A stretch of 64,000 nucleotides of DNA, taken from contig OX393576.1 in assembly GCA_947652605.1 (NCBI GenBank), forward strand, positions 54,846,966-54,910,965, in the 5' to 3' direction. Below the pieces are notes generated by a model. That model saw nothing but the letters and a program-made list of their open reading frames with translations, was not told the origin of the DNA and searched no databases. Shown here piece after piece: positions 51,001 to 62,222 of this stretch (position 1 is the stretch's first letter; the number at the start of each line of letters is the position of its first letter). This stretch comes from Elmis aenea. Its lineage: Eukaryota; Arthropoda; Insecta; Coleoptera; Elmidae. The position numbers were made by a program, and so were the translations under genes.

Positions 51001-52004
51001 CGGGTTATACATTCACAGACCTTGCCCAAATGGTCTGCAAAGTGTCAAGGTAATTTTGTACATTCTTAATAAATCAATAAAACAACTTCTTTTGACTTAA
51101 AATGACTTGAAATGACAATCGACTATCACATAACTAAACAGTTGAAAATCTTACAACCTATTTAATTTCTACCCAGCATAGCACACTAAAAATTTGTTTT
51201 ATTCAATTTTGGACAAAAAATAATGAAAATTTTCCATGGTAACTAAATACTTTTGGCATAACTATTGCTAACAATGTTTTAACAAAAAAAATCATTTGAT
51301 TTTATTATCAGAAATTCAAACAACCTTCGTTTTTTTTTTATAGAACTCATGATGAAACTAGCAGCTCGTCTTCCGATGATGATGAAGATTATGAGGATGG
51401 ACATGGTTATGCTTCAGAACCTTCTGTCGGAATTTTAGATGTAAGTTTTTACCAATTTTTTTCTGAACTCTGCATTTCTTTGGTTGGCAAATGTTATTAA
51501 AACTTAAATTTAAACAAAAACTTATACAAAAATCTTTAAAACACAATTTCAAGACATTGAAGATTGGGTGCTTTGTGCTTTTAAACCAAAGAAATTGTCT
51601 ATAATGTATTGCTGTTTTTTTCTTATACAATTTTTTTAGCTCATACATTTTAACAAATATGCCTGGAATGGATTAGCTACGTCGTTATAGAGTCTTCTTA
51701 ACTTAAGTAGCGATTAATTGCTTTATATTAACTTACTGCATGCTTCTTTACTTTAACTACCTACTTTTAGTTCTTAATAACTTGGGGAATTTTTGCATGA
51801 ATTTGGTAAGTCTAGTGCATGTATATGTGTATGGATGGTGTCTCGAAGGGCAAGAAATAATGTTTCACTATTTTTTAGCGCAATTCAAAAAAAGTCATGT
51901 TTGGTAGACGAGCCGGTGGGTCTTTGTCGTTATCCGAAAACGAGGCCGACTACGATATTCCAATAAAACAAAATAGTCCAATTAAAAATGTTAAAAGTTA
52001 CTAG
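36093..52004 (+). CDS. sws: Swiss-cheese/neuropathy target esterase (PNPLA6 type)
   Basis: Twenty-two exons: 36093-36197, 36348-36429, 36483-36694, 36751-36937, 36995-37140, 37194-37403, 37467-37733, 41352-41549, 41988-42193, 42249-42504, 42556-42712, 43018-43182, 43241-43473, 43529-43711, 43764-43919, 44142-44261, 44322-44508, 46613-46729, 50524-50735, 50793-51049, 51344-51440, 51879-52004. All phases agree and the product is 1292 residues. It hydrolyses (lyso)phosphatidylcholine on the ER and protects neurons. An N-terminal membrane helix (about 36-57) precedes three cyclic-nucleotide-binding-like domains (about 160-290, 445-545, 565-660) and a patatin domain: GGGGARG oxyanion loop, GVSIG with nucleophile Ser934, and DGG with Asp1054. 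A second version of exon 18 lies at 49205-49321. Confidence 0.96.
38258..38483. mobile_element. hAT-type miniature element (CAGTGGTTCTTAACC termini)
   Basis: Ends CAGTGGTTCTTAACC and GTTAAGAATTGCTG are inverted repeats; a perfect 8-bp duplication CTCTACAT flanks them (38250-38257, 38484-38491). CGCGGCCCCC patches sit beside both ends. CAGTGGTTCT ends are typical of hAT/Charlie-group elements. Confidence 0.85.
38949..39205. mobile_element. hAT-type miniature element (CAGCGGTTTCCAAAC termini)
   Basis: Ends CAGCGGTTTCCAAAC and GTTTGGAAATCGCTG are inverted; perfect 8-bp duplication GTCTACAG (38941-38948, 39206-39213). The target straddles the TA and first CAG of foldback element G, so it inserted exactly at G's end. 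Confidence 0.87.
39211..39551. mobile_element. Foldback element G in NTE intron 7
   Basis: CAGGGTGGTCCACATAGAAG at the left mirrors CTTCTATGTGGATCACCCTG at the right; TA flanks (39209-39210, 39552-39553). The arms pair through GCCACTATTGGGATCTCGTA and GTAGCTCTT sequences. It is 341 bp and non-coding. Confidence 0.87.
39955..40603. mobile_element. Foldback element H in NTE intron 7, right end decayed
   Basis: The left end is TA-CAGGGTGTTTAAAATTC. Arms are complementary (CTTATTATAATAGTTGG at left; AGCTATTATAATAAGCGAGA at right; GGCAAAGTTGC against GCAACTTTGCC). The right terminus AATTTTTAAATAGTGTAGC is no longer recognisable as CACCCTG. Confidence 0.75.
40865..41290 (-). mobile_element. 3' end of a LINE (degenerate), NTE intron 7
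   Basis: Read on the minus strand, the conceptual product shows a typical LINE C-terminus: [20 protein letters not shown], a [12 protein letters not shown] block, then after a frameshift [17 protein letters not shown] and a stop near 40880. A (TAAA)n-like tail lies at 40868-40878. It is 5'-truncated and dead. The clade is not resolved. Confidence 0.68.
45689..46060. repeat. Inverted repeat in NTE intron 17
   Basis: Arms at about 45882-45938 and 45981-46036 are complementary (TTGTCTGCCGTATCTGTT against the reverse of ACAGATACGGCGGACAAA) around a 40-base loop. It resembles the core of a small palindromic element; no terminal CAGGGTG is visible. Confidence 0.6.
46613..46729 (+). CDS. sws: NTE exon 18a, catalytic-Asp exon with DGG
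   Basis: 117 bases with acceptor TATGTCACAG and donor GTAATA, phase 1 in and out. It encodes [16 protein letters not shown]...[11 protein letters not shown], matching the canonical NTE patatin sequence closely. The DGG Asp is the second member of the Ser-Asp dyad. This version is taken as the reference exon. Confidence 0.92.
47079..47521. mobile_element. hAT-type miniature element, copy 2 of CAGGGCTAGAAACCG
   Basis: Same ends as the copy at 1142-1600 and nearly identical throughout. Its own 8-bp duplication is GTTTCAAC (47071-47078, 47522-47529). It lies in the intron between NTE exons 18a and 18b. Confidence 0.88.
47931..47999. repeat. Tandem duplication of about 33 bp
   Basis: A unit containing TTTTTAAAGAACAATAAAAA and TACGTACTA occurs twice in a row. 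Non-coding, in the intron between NTE exons 18a and 18b. Confidence 0.65.
48747..48819. repeat. Short hairpin between NTE exons 18a and 18b
   Basis: AGACTCACTTCTTCATCAGT (48747-48766) is complementary, with one small bulge, to 48798-48819, separated by a 31-base loop. It lies in the intron between the two alternative exons. A role in exon choice is only a possibility. Confidence 0.45.
49205..49321 (+). CDS. sws: NTE exon 18b, alternative catalytic-Asp exon with DGC
   Basis: A second 117-base exon, with acceptor TATGTACAG and donor GTAATT, and the same phases as exon 18a. It encodes [16 protein letters not shown]...[11 protein letters not shown]. It is open over its whole length and conserves LWRYVR, SMS, PP, CD, DGH, DG and NN, but replaces the Gly after the catalytic Asp-Gly with Cys and changes the residues before PP. 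Using both exons would leave the frame open but duplicate the motif, so they are probably alternatives. Absence of decay suggests selection. Function of the Cys version is unknown. Confidence 0.8.
49538..49605. repeat. Tandem duplication, NTE intron after exon 18b
   Basis: A unit with AAAAATCCCCATGGCAAAAA is repeated twice in direct orientation. Non-coding. Confidence 0.6.
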
Positions 52005-52087
52005 TCGTTAATAGTCGCAGAAATTTAAATTATGTTTCTATTTTAATAGTTTTAAATTGTGTTCCCTTAATTTGGGTACTAGTGAAA

Positions 52088-52093
52088 AATAAA
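52088..52093 (+). terminator. Poly(A) signal of NTE
   Basis: AATAAA begins 84 bases after the stop codon at 52004, a usual position. Confidence 0.6.
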
Positions 52094-52400
52094 TGTTTAG
52101 TTAAGTTAAAAAATGATATGTTGTTAATTAGTTTTGGTAAAAAAATGTGTTGGTGTTTATGAGACGAAAATTACTTTAGTTTATTTCCAAGCTAATTAAG
52201 TTGTATTTAATTTTTGAGTTTGAAATCAACGTAATAAGCAAAGTAATTTATCTCTTATATGCAATTATTCATAACTACTTATGAAATGCTTTGGTGTTAA
52301 TCTTTAAATTTTTCATTTATCAAACTTTACTTCAAGTGTGTAACCCTTTGCCATGTATTATTGCCAAGGAATAGCGAATTAGGTAATAATTTACTGGTGG

Positions 52401-53578
52401 CAGGGCCGGTCAAGTGGGGGGTGCAGTGGGTGCAATGCACCCAGGCCCCCGACGTAGAGGGCTCCAAAACGGTAAATGATAAAAAATAATTTATCAGTTG
52501 TAATTAAAAGAAAACTTTCAAAATAAAAATTAAAACTAATGAGAAGTAACAGTTGTTTAAAACAGTGGATAAAAAGGGCAGGAACAGTTCAAATTGTACA
52601 GGCCATAACATCGTTTTTGAAATGGAAAGCGAAAATAAAGAAATTAAAACAAAATACACACAAGAGGATAATAATAAATTATTAGCTTCAAAGATATGAC
52701 AGAATCAGCTTTTTTACTTATAAAGTCAGAGCAACATGTACTTTAACATTTAAAAATATTGAATTCGAAAAATCAGTGAAGTAAATAATTTTTCAAGGAT
52801 TAAGGACTAGGTGGAAGTGCAAAAATTCCTATGCATCGTATATGTAAAATAAAAACGTTTTTTTCGATGAAATAGGTACTGGTGAAACTTTAGATGACCC
52901 TGTAACAAGTTATTAGATTTTTTTGTTTTGTGCCCTTATCGACACCTTGATTTCTCAAATAGACGAACGATTTAAGTCAGTTCCTTAAATTTTACAAAAT
53001 TATAAAATATTGATTTCTTTTGTTAAAGAAACTTGCTCGCCTAAACTGTTAAAAAAATATGTAAATAAGTTTTACAAAAAAAAATTGCATGTTTTAAATG
53101 GGAAAGAAGTTACAAACGAAGTTTTTTAATATTAAATACATATAATAGAATAAAAATCCTTATTAATATCAAACCACTGCTTTAATTTATCCAAAAAAAA
53201 TGTATTATGGAGTTTTCCCCAACATTTACATTGCACTTAAAATTTATTTAACACTTTTAGTAACGTCATTTTTTAGTAATATTATCCACCGAAAAAAAAA
53301 CAAGTTACAATGAGAAACTTTGAAGATATAATTGAAAAGTGGGCTGTTCAATGTCTCATAAAATTTAAAAAAAAAAAAATTGTGGTTTTGTTGTTTTAAT
53401 GAAAACTTGTTGTTAATAAACTTATTATGCCCTGCAGTTAATACCAACCCGAAATATTGGATATAGGAACGTATATATCTGATAATTCAAATGTTATTAG
53501 TTCAATGTAAAAAATTTTATAGGGGGCCCCAAAATAAATTTTTGCACCCGGGCCCCGACATATAGATGACCGGCCCCG
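52401..53578. mobile_element. hAT-type element (CAGGGCCGGTC termini)
   Basis: Ends CAGGGCCGGTC and GACCGGCCCCG are inverted; perfect 8-bp duplication ACTGGTGG (52393-52400, 53579-53586). Subterminal GTGCAATGCACCCAGGCCCC recurs inverted near the right end as TGCACCCGGGCCCC. The interior is 1.1 kb, shares long stretches with 6090-6710, and shows no intact transposase. It sits between NTE and FPGS. Confidence 0.85.
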
Positions 53579-53586
53579 ACTGGTGG

Positions 53587-54729
53587 TGATACTTTAAATC
53601 AAAAATGATACTAGAAAATAAATAAATTATTCCCTTAAATAAAAAACAACACTTAAATATGTAACTCGTTTATTTTTTGTAAATATCTGTAGTTACAATT
53701 CAATTTATTTTCACAGCCGCCATGTCTTAATTTTTAAGGTATTTCATATTGTAGTCACTAAACAGTGCTGGAAAATATAGGGGATTTATTTATTTTTGTT
53801 TATTTATTACGGCAAAATATTTATAACAAGTAAAAATCTAATTTAAAAATGGTTTATAAAGTAGATCAATTTGGTCATTCCCCTTAGTCCAAAGATTTTA
53901 TTGCCAGCTCTGTTAGTAAATAAATGCTTTTTAATAAGTTACCGATACATCATTATAGTTATAGCTTGTTGTGCCTTTACAAATTAGTACAGTACTTATT
54001 AAAATGTAATTAATTATGTATTTTATATACAGGGTGTATAGTTCATTATGCATATGATTGTAATAGGCTGGCTTGGCCTTGACCACTATTTCTAAATTTA
54101 TGATGAATTGTACACCCTGTACAAAATGAACTATAGTTATGCAAAAAACAATGCATTGATCTCTCTTTTGATGAAACTGGAAAATAACAACTAATAACAT
54201 GATGTAAATATATTTGTACATGCATATATAAAACTATCAAATACATTTATAAAAATAGATCTCTTTACTTACATCCTAAATGCATACCTGATAACCATGG
54301 AAAATTCACAAATTTTAGTAATATGTAATCGTTTAGTATACACTGATTTATTCATAACATCGAGAGATGCTATTTTGTTAAAATACTTAAGATCAGATCT
54401 AGGTTACTAAGAAAAAAATTGGCATGGAAATCACATAATACTGTTTTTTAAATTTTACAGACACTTCTTTGTTTTTAAAAGTTACTAAAATAAAGTAAAC
54501 TGTGTTTGTGTCTTTAAAAAATGTATTATACACTGCAAACCAATAAACAGGCCTTTGACAACATGCCAAGGATTCAAAATCATGTAACTTTTTATTATTT
54601 AAAACAACTTAAACCAAAACATTAAACAATTAAAATAGCTGCAACGTAATGAAGTTTAAATAAAAACTGGACTGAAAAAAAAAGTTGCCAGCAAAATCAA
54701 AAATTTTAGTAATTTTGGGTCACACTGTA
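53587..54729. other. Intergenic, NTE to FPGS
   Basis: No gene. At 54030-54119 a 90-bp unit begins CAGGGTGTA and ends TACACCCTG with TA on both sides, like a miniature relative of the foldback elements. Confidence 0.5.
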
Positions 54730-56130
54730 CAGGGTGGTCCAAATTCGATGGGATCGCATGGGTATCTCGGTTAATATTCAAGATAAAGAAACGGTTAAAT
54801 TACCAAAAATGTGCAGTTTTTTGAGACAAACTCAGAACCTTTTCAAAAATATTCTATCATTTCCGGTTTTCGAGTTATTGAATAAAAAGTGTTTTTTTTT
54901 GTCATGTCAATAATGTGTCATATCTCCGTTCTTGTTTTAAATATGGAAAATATTTATGGAGATTATTTTTAGATATTTTTGTTTAATTTGATTACACTAA
55001 AAAAAAAATTTTTACCCTCACCGTGACAAAATTACAATTTTTTAAATATCAATCAAAAATATTCTATCATTTCCGGTTTTCGAGTTATTGAATAAAAAGT
55101 GTTTTTTTGTCATATTATTAATGCGTCATATCTCCGTTATTGTAGTAAATATCGAAAATATTTATAGAGATTATTTTTAGATATTTTTACGTTTGATTTG
55201 ATTATACTAAAAAAAATAATTTTACACTTGCCGTTAAAACGTTATGACACAAACTTACCTTTTTCTAAATGGGAGCGATAGTTGGCTATGACCTATTTAA
55301 ATTCCTTATTTTTTTGTCATTCCAAATATATAAGGGTTGATGTATTTATTTTCAATAATACGCAAGTTACGAAGGTTTTTTAGTTTTTTTTTTTAAAGAA
55401 AATCATAGGCTGTGAAAACAAAAAAAAACAAGGTGTAAAACCTTATAAAACTCATGTGGTACAAGTTACCAAGGTTTTAATTTGTTGTTGAGAGAAACAT
55501 GTAAATATTTGAACATAAGATAACAACATAGTCGGAATCAGCTGTTTATCTAATGTTCAAAAATTTTTGATGTTTTATCTCAACAACAAATTTAAAAACC
55601 TTGATAGCTTGTACCACATGAGTTTTAAAACGTTTTACACCTTTTTTTTTTGTTTTCACAGCCTATGATTTTCTTTTAAAAAAAACTAAAAAACCTTAGT
55701 AACTTGCGTTTTATTGAAAATAAATACATCAACCCTTATATATTTGGAATGACAAAAAAATAAGGAATTTAAATAGGTCATAGCCAACTATCGCTCCCAT
55801 TTAAAAAAAGGTAAATTTGTGTCATAACGTTTTAACGGCAAGTGTAAAATTATTTTTTTTAGTATAATCAAATCAAACGTAAAAATATCTAAAAATAATC
55901 TCTATAAACATTTTCGATATTTACAACAATAACGGAGATATGACACATTATTAATATGACAAAAAAACACTTTTTATTCAATAACTCGAAAACCGGAAAT
56001 GATAGAATATTTTTGAGAACTGTTCTGAGTTTTTCTCAAAAAACTGCACATTTTTGTTTATTTAACCGTTTCTCTATCTTGAATATTAACCGAGATACCC
56101 ATGCAATCCCATCGAATTTGGACCACCCTG
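54730..56130. mobile_element. Foldback element D, next to the FPGS 3' end
   Basis: Left end CAGGGTGGTCCAAATTCGAT and right end ATCGAATTTGGACCACCCTG are perfect inverses with TA flanks (54728-54729, 56131-56132). Arms pair along most of 1.4 kb. The left arm holds a direct duplication: the ATTCTATCATTTCCGG block occurs at about 54851 and again at about 55056, but only once on the right. It ends 70 bases from the FPGS stop codon. Confidence 0.9.
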
Positions 56131-56200
56131 TATGCTCTCTGATGGGTATACCATACGAGTACTGAATAACAGCGAATATAAAATATGTCTAAGGCATAAC

Positions 56201-59073
56201 TTAAGATCCCTTTAATTCGGGATCTAATATAGTTAGTGATGATCCAACTAAATGTACAGAACCAGTTATCAGAACATCATATTTATCGCATTTTTTTAAA
56301 TTGAGTAGCGCATGAGAAACGGACGGTTGAACTAAAACGACACCTGTCTTAGTACAGTAATGATTTTCCTTTAATTTAAGCCATATTTTATGGTGATGAT
56401 AGCACCTTTCCAATTGCTGGTCTCCTGTGATGTTAAAATTTGTAATATCTGGGAAAAATAAGTTGATTAACCACATAATACAATACTTTTCAACTTATTT
56501 TTAAAAAACCATTTTTGAGTCTCAAACATATTAATTTCTTTTTTGTACTTGAAGACTTAAATTTTAACACATTATTAATCTTACCTGGATGATTCAAGCT
56601 GGTAGCTTTATTTGGCACAAAAAAAACATCATCGAAATTACACTCAATCAATTTGTTTAAAAGTTCCTCAGAATTACGGTCTCCAGTGGCATTAAAAATT
56701 AAAGCTTTTTTTCTTCGGTCATCCTTCGTATTTTCTCTAAACCACATGGCACAAATCGCGATGCTTTCTATCGTGTGGGCCCCATCAAGATAATAGCTGA
56801 AAATTTTGACACACTTATTTGTAATTAGCAAGTTGGGTGAGACATTTTTTATACTTTATATCACTGATACGCAACACCTGGTATCGACCTGGCCAAAAAC
56901 AGTTAGTTATTCCTTGTTTGGTTACTTCAGAATAGGCAAAATTTCCTTTTGATTGAGTATTCTTATCTGCAAAATTAAAAGCAGTAAAATAACTAAAAAC
57001 GTTAACAGAAAATCGCTTCGATCAAGTGATGTTTTTTAATTTTTCTGGAAGGAAACTAGGAGAGGTATTACAATAGAAGAAATAAAACAACTGACAAAAC
57101 TGTATTCAGTTGAAGAAATGAGAGGAGTATCTTCACGTTAATGCCAATGGGCATAAAAGTTCCACAAAAGAAGAAAGATGTTTCTGACATGAAAAATGTG
57201 TGTTACCTTGAGAATTTATCCAAGCTTCCGCTAAAGCTATCGCTAAGCTTGCATTTGTGTTCGCAATAATCGAAGATACTGGCATTTTCGTTACAGGTAA
57301 ATCGGTATGTAGCTGGGCAACTTCTAAAGAACACTGTAAAAAATACGAGTCACTTATAAATACGAAACGGTCGTAATAGAATCATTTACATTCTTTTCTA
57401 TACTTCGTTCCTTAAGTACGTTCATTGCGGACTCGATCTGCGGAACAGTAAATACTTTACTGTGTTTTTTCATAATCCCTGCCTTATTCCATGCTATTTC
57501 TTCTATTGTTTTTCCTAATACAGAAGTATGATCTATTCCTAATGAAGTAATACCAACCACTGGAGCTTTCCTAAAGTAATCGTTGTGATTAATTAAATTT
57601 CTCAGTAAAATTACTTTTGCAAATAATTGCAGTTTAACAACCGCTAATTGAATGCCGATTAAACTTAAAATAATACATATTATAATGTACAGCATACAAC
57701 AAATAATTACTTTTGTTTGATTCTCACCGTATAACATTAGTACAATCATATTCTCCTCCAATACCAACTTCAATAACAGCAACATCAATTTTTTCAGCTA
57801 AAAACACATGGAATGCAAGGACAGTTAAAAACCTAAAATACAGGGGCATGTCGTTTGGATTACTCTAAAATGAAATTAATTTTGTAAATTAGTTTACAAA
57901 AGGCAACAATTTGTAAACCTTATTTTTCTCCAACTTATCGTATATTTTCCAAAAATGTTCAATAAAAGTTTGTTTTTCGATAGGTCTTCCGTTTATACGT
58001 ATGCGCTCTCGTACCTCTAATAGATGTGGAGATGAGAAAAAGCCTGTGCGAAAACCGTGATGGCGTAAAATACTTTCGCATAAGGCACATGTCGAACCTT
58101 TACCTTTTGTCCCTGTTACGTGTATGACGGATAGGGTATCGAGATCTTCTAGTGTTAACTCAGATCTACACAAAGTACAGTTTCATACAGTTCGCGAATT
58201 GAGAAGCTGAATGTTTTTGAACTTAAATAATATTAAATTAAATTCTGTGTTCTAAAGAAAAAGGCATAGTGAACCATAAAAAAACAGCTTTTTTCGACAC
58301 ATATTTGTAACCCATAAATCAATATTTCAGTTTTTATTAATATTAGTAAAATCAAATCGATAATGAAATTTTATTTGAGTGAAATATAATAAAAAATAAT
58401 AATAAAACAAAACAACAACAAAAAGATTATTTTACAAAATTTAACAAAATTAATATTTGAATAGTACTGTGTAAACAATTGCAATGCGTATTTGGAAAAA
58501 CGCAATTATAAATCAACACTTAAATATTTACTTTGAAAAACTGTACAAAACCTATTAGTAATAGTACTAAATAAACAAAATTAATCTTAAATAATCACTG
58601 ATTTTGTAATAACCCAAGTAATTTACTTTATCTATAATTCTTAAGTCCTATTTATACAAAACACCTAGCGACACTCCTGTTTATAAGTATACAATTTTAT
58701 TTAATGATATTACCTCACAATTTTAAAATACTTAAGAGTTTGTACTGCAATAAAGTATTAAATGTAAGTATGAACATACCTTTTTAAATATTTTTGCACT
58801 TGTAATGTTGTATTGGCATATTTTTCTTCATGGGTCAACTTACTCTCTCGAAGATTTTTTATATAATTTGCATTGCTTTGTAAATTGTTTAGAGCTTCAA
58901 CAGTGGCCTAAAATAAATAAATAAATAAATAATATGGTTTAAACAGCAGATAGTATAAAAAATACTTTATAATTCTTTCGCCCATCGATAACGTTCATTT
59001 TCATGTAACTAGTAGTTTCAGTATGTGCTGCTAATTTGCGCTGTATAGCAGATACAAACCGCTTTAAAACCAT
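56201..59073 (-). CDS. Fpgs: Folylpolyglutamate synthase (mitochondrial/cytosolic)
   Basis: Exons (minus) 58966-59073, 58780-58907, 57919-58165, 57728-57864, 57390-57570, 57207-57333, 56855-56966, 56585-56796 and 56201-56448 join in phase to 499 residues. The enzyme adds glutamates to folate so that cells retain it. [13 protein letters not shown] is the ATP-binding P-loop; [44 protein letters not shown] and FNATGDRN are conserved domain motifs. The N-terminus [18 protein letters not shown] is a plausible mitochondrial leader and Met24 or Met26 could start a cytosolic form. An alternative donor at about 57898 would add seven residues after exon 3. No inactivating change is visible. Confidence 0.95.
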
Positions 59074-59846
59074 GGATAATAATTAAAATTCCTTGAATAC
59101 TTGTGCATAAATTATAGGTTATCTATTTAACATAATTGCGCCAACAATTGCGCAACACGTGTGAACTTCGAAACATGATAACGCATGGAAATTAAAATAT
59201 GTATTAGTAACAAAAGAAATATATTTTATATATAAATAAAATATTGTTCGTCCTTGTTTCAGGAGACTCAGATTTTGCAAGCTGCAGGTTTCTACATGAT
59301 ATTACATAAATCACTTCGTAAGAAAATGTAAAATAAATAATCCTGGAATTATAGAATTTTGAACAGTGCTACCGCAACGATTGCGCATGGGTCAGATCTG
59401 GCAACATGGAACGATTTTAAAAGTCTCTAGAAAGGTGGGGATACAGAGAAGCGTTGATGGATTTTCATAATTTTTACACAACTACAATGTGATGTTTTGT
59501 TTTGTGATTTGACAATTTATGGTTTTGTACATGCAATTTTATTAAAATTTGATTTCCGAATAGTATTACAAGTTTACCAGTGTGAACATTTTTATTTACA
59601 GTGAATCACCATCTAGTAAGGTTAATTTAAATGGGCATTATTAGTGGTTTGTGTGTATATTGACTGCCTTATTTTTATGCATACGTGCATATTGCATATG
59701 ATAAAGCATGACTTTTGAACTCAAACTAAATTATTACCATATTTACATACAGTGGCCCCAATATTTGACTACATGCATATCCTGTAACCTAAAGTGAATA
59801 ACAACTTCTAATTTAGTACATCAAGTTAGATTATTAAATACTCAGA
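59074..59846. promoter_or_regulatory. Divergent region between FPGS and fizzy-related
   Basis: A 770-bp AT-rich gap between divergent start codons, presumably with both promoters and the fizzy-related 5' UTR. No clear core motif is visible. Confidence 0.45.
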
Positions 59847-60221
59847 ATGTCTAATTCAAATGTGAGGAATAGTGGAATATTGCAACCAACAAAGTTACCT
59901 GTAGCAAGGAACTTATTTCGTACTGGGGCTTTTGGAGAGTCTGCGAGTGTAGTGAACTATGATCGGTATATACCTTGTCGTGCTAATAACAATTGGCAAA
60001 CAAATTTTGCCACAATGCCAGACCCACCGAAGGGTACACAGACTAATAAAAAGACTAGGGATACCGGTGAAACGCCACGTGAAAGTTCAGCGTATAATTG
60101 TTTATTAAAAAACGAACTCTTGGGAGATTCAATTGAAGATGTGAAGACACAATGTGATGAACGACAAGCTTTAACTCCTGTAAAGAGCAGAAACCTTTTT
60201 AAATATGGTACACCAACTAGG
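59847..60221 (+). CDS. fzr: Fizzy-related/Cdh1, first coding exon (APC/C activator)
   Basis: One exon of 125 codons ends at donor GTAAGC in phase 0; the rest of the gene lies beyond the right edge. Cdh1/Fzr activates the anaphase-promoting complex in late mitosis and G1. The exon contains the C-box YDRYIPCR (about residues 32-39), then NNWQTNF, GETPRESSAYNCLLKNELLG and SRNLFKYGTP, all diagnostic of Cdh1 and different from Cdc20. WD40 repeats and the C-terminal IR tail are not present in the window. The first intron is at least 3.8 kb. Confidence 0.93.
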
Positions 60222-60403
60222 GTAAGCCAATGCTTTATTTGATTTCTAATAATCACAGTTTATATTATTTATTACGATTACTAAATTTAATGCCATTCTG
60301 CTCATCGATTAATAATTGTAGTTGTAACAAATCTACACATATTTTACAAGAAAATACAGCTCAATTTTTACTGGATATTTGAATCAATTTCATTGGTTAT
60401 AAT

Positions 60404-60675
60404 CAGGGCTGTGGAGTCGGAATTTAGAAGGAATTTCTAGTCAGTGGAGTCGGAGTCGGAAAAAATGTACCGACTCCGGGTACAACAAAAAATTGCGAGA
60501 TGGTCCGTTGCCGCAAAATTTAAACTCAAATTTTAAATAATTTTTTTATATTTCTTTTTTGTTTTTTTATATTACACATCATAAAATGTCTTTAGTATTT
60601 AATTTTGTTGGAGTCGAGTTACTAAAATTATCAGGAGTCAAAGTCGACTTTTTTTTTACTGACTCCGCAGCCCTG
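60404..60675. mobile_element. hAT-type miniature element (CAGGGCTGTGGAGTCGG termini)
   Basis: Ends CAGGGCTGTGGAGTCGG and (reverse) CAGGGCTGCGGAGTC are inverted; perfect 8-bp duplication GTTATAAT (60396-60403, 60676-60683). GAGTCGG repeats fill the ends. It lies in the first intron of fizzy-related. Confidence 0.88.
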
Positions 60676-60683
60676 GTTATAAT

Positions 60684-62222
60684 ATTAATTGTATTAAAAT
60701 TGTACCGAATCATTTTTTCAGATTGTTTATTTTTATATTAAAGTCTTCATGAATTCAAGTTATTTTTACTAACAATTTTTAATTGAAAGGGTGAGATTTG
60801 ATATAGCTTGTAAAAATAAAACTTGTAAAATAATTTTCTGTTTTTATATTAGGGGGTGGTCATTTGTGCAACCCTATTTAAATGTTATCTATTGACAAAG
60901 GCTACCCTCCTGTTGTCCACTAGCAACGATTTTTAAGTTTTGGGAGTGGTCTGTGCATAGTATAAAGTATAATTTAACTACTGCAAAACAATACCAAATA
61001 AATTTAAAACATTTTCATTATTAAACTTTTAAGCATATAAAATTCCCTGAAGTTCATATTTTCCTCCAATTGTCCGTTAAATGCGAAAGTATTTTTACTA
61101 TCAGCGAAATATTTAACTTGTGAGTAGACGCCACGTGCAATGTAGACGTTTAAAAATAAATTAGAACAGCAATCTATGATTTTATCATGGCATTTGTGCT
61201 CAAAAAATTATTACGAAGTAACGCAAAAAAGCCGAGGCTATCTCTACTAAAATTATTGTTGGAATAGAACCTTAAAATCAAACGAAAAGTTTTTTTTGCA
61301 GTTGTAATTAAAATCAAAATTTTTAAATGCAAGCGTGATTCTTATTGCTCCAAATGAGTTGCTCAAATACAATAGAATTAAATTTTTTTAAGTTGTGAAT
61401 GAAATGTATTTTACCGCGTTTATGTCGTTACTTGTTTAATATGACATTTTTAAACTTTTTTACATTTAGTTTTGCTTAACATTGTTGAACGAGGAAGTAA
61501 ATTGTTAATTATTGCATAAATTATCATTGATAATAAAGTTTTCCGCCGACTATCACGTATAAAGTAGGTTAAACAACATTCAACATTGTATAAATAATGT
61601 TAATTCTAATTATATTTGTTAGTAGATAAGTTTCTACAATGGGTTTAAAAGTTAAAAAAAAAAATTAATGGCGTTTGTTAAAATTTAATTTTTCCTTGCC
61701 TTATACGAGTATTTAGTGTTTTGCCTTAAAATTACTTAAATATGTCGTTTTACACCATTTAGCGCTTAAAAGCATTTCTTCACTTAGTTACTATGTAACT
61801 ACCCCATAATACTATGTAACTACCCCATAATTTTCTAAATTACTTTGTTTACAAAAGTCATTGGAACGTACAGAATGTCCCATTACTTTCTTGTGATTAG
61901 ATATGTACAGCTAGTATTAGCAGATATTTGAAAATGTAGGTTTTCTAGTCATTTCAACTTATTATCTTCAATTATCGTAATGTCCACTTAAGAAATTTTC
62001 TTATGCATACGCAAAAGGGCAAAGTCCTGATGCTTAATTACTTTGCAACATATTGTATCGTGTTATAAATACATGAATTACAGTTAATTTTAAAAATGAA
62101 ACTGAACTGAAAAGATGAGTTAACAAAAACGAATTTGAAAGTAGTCCTGTCCCTGTCGTCGACCTTTTCAACAAAAATTATGGTTGTTTTAAAAACTAGC
62201 ATATTTTTTACGTTATGCTATA
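60684..62222. other. fizzy-related intron 1, no gene seen
   Basis: AT-rich intronic DNA without exons. A 21-base unit (ACTATGTAACTACCCCATAAT) occurs twice in a row at about 61791-61832. Confidence 0.5.
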
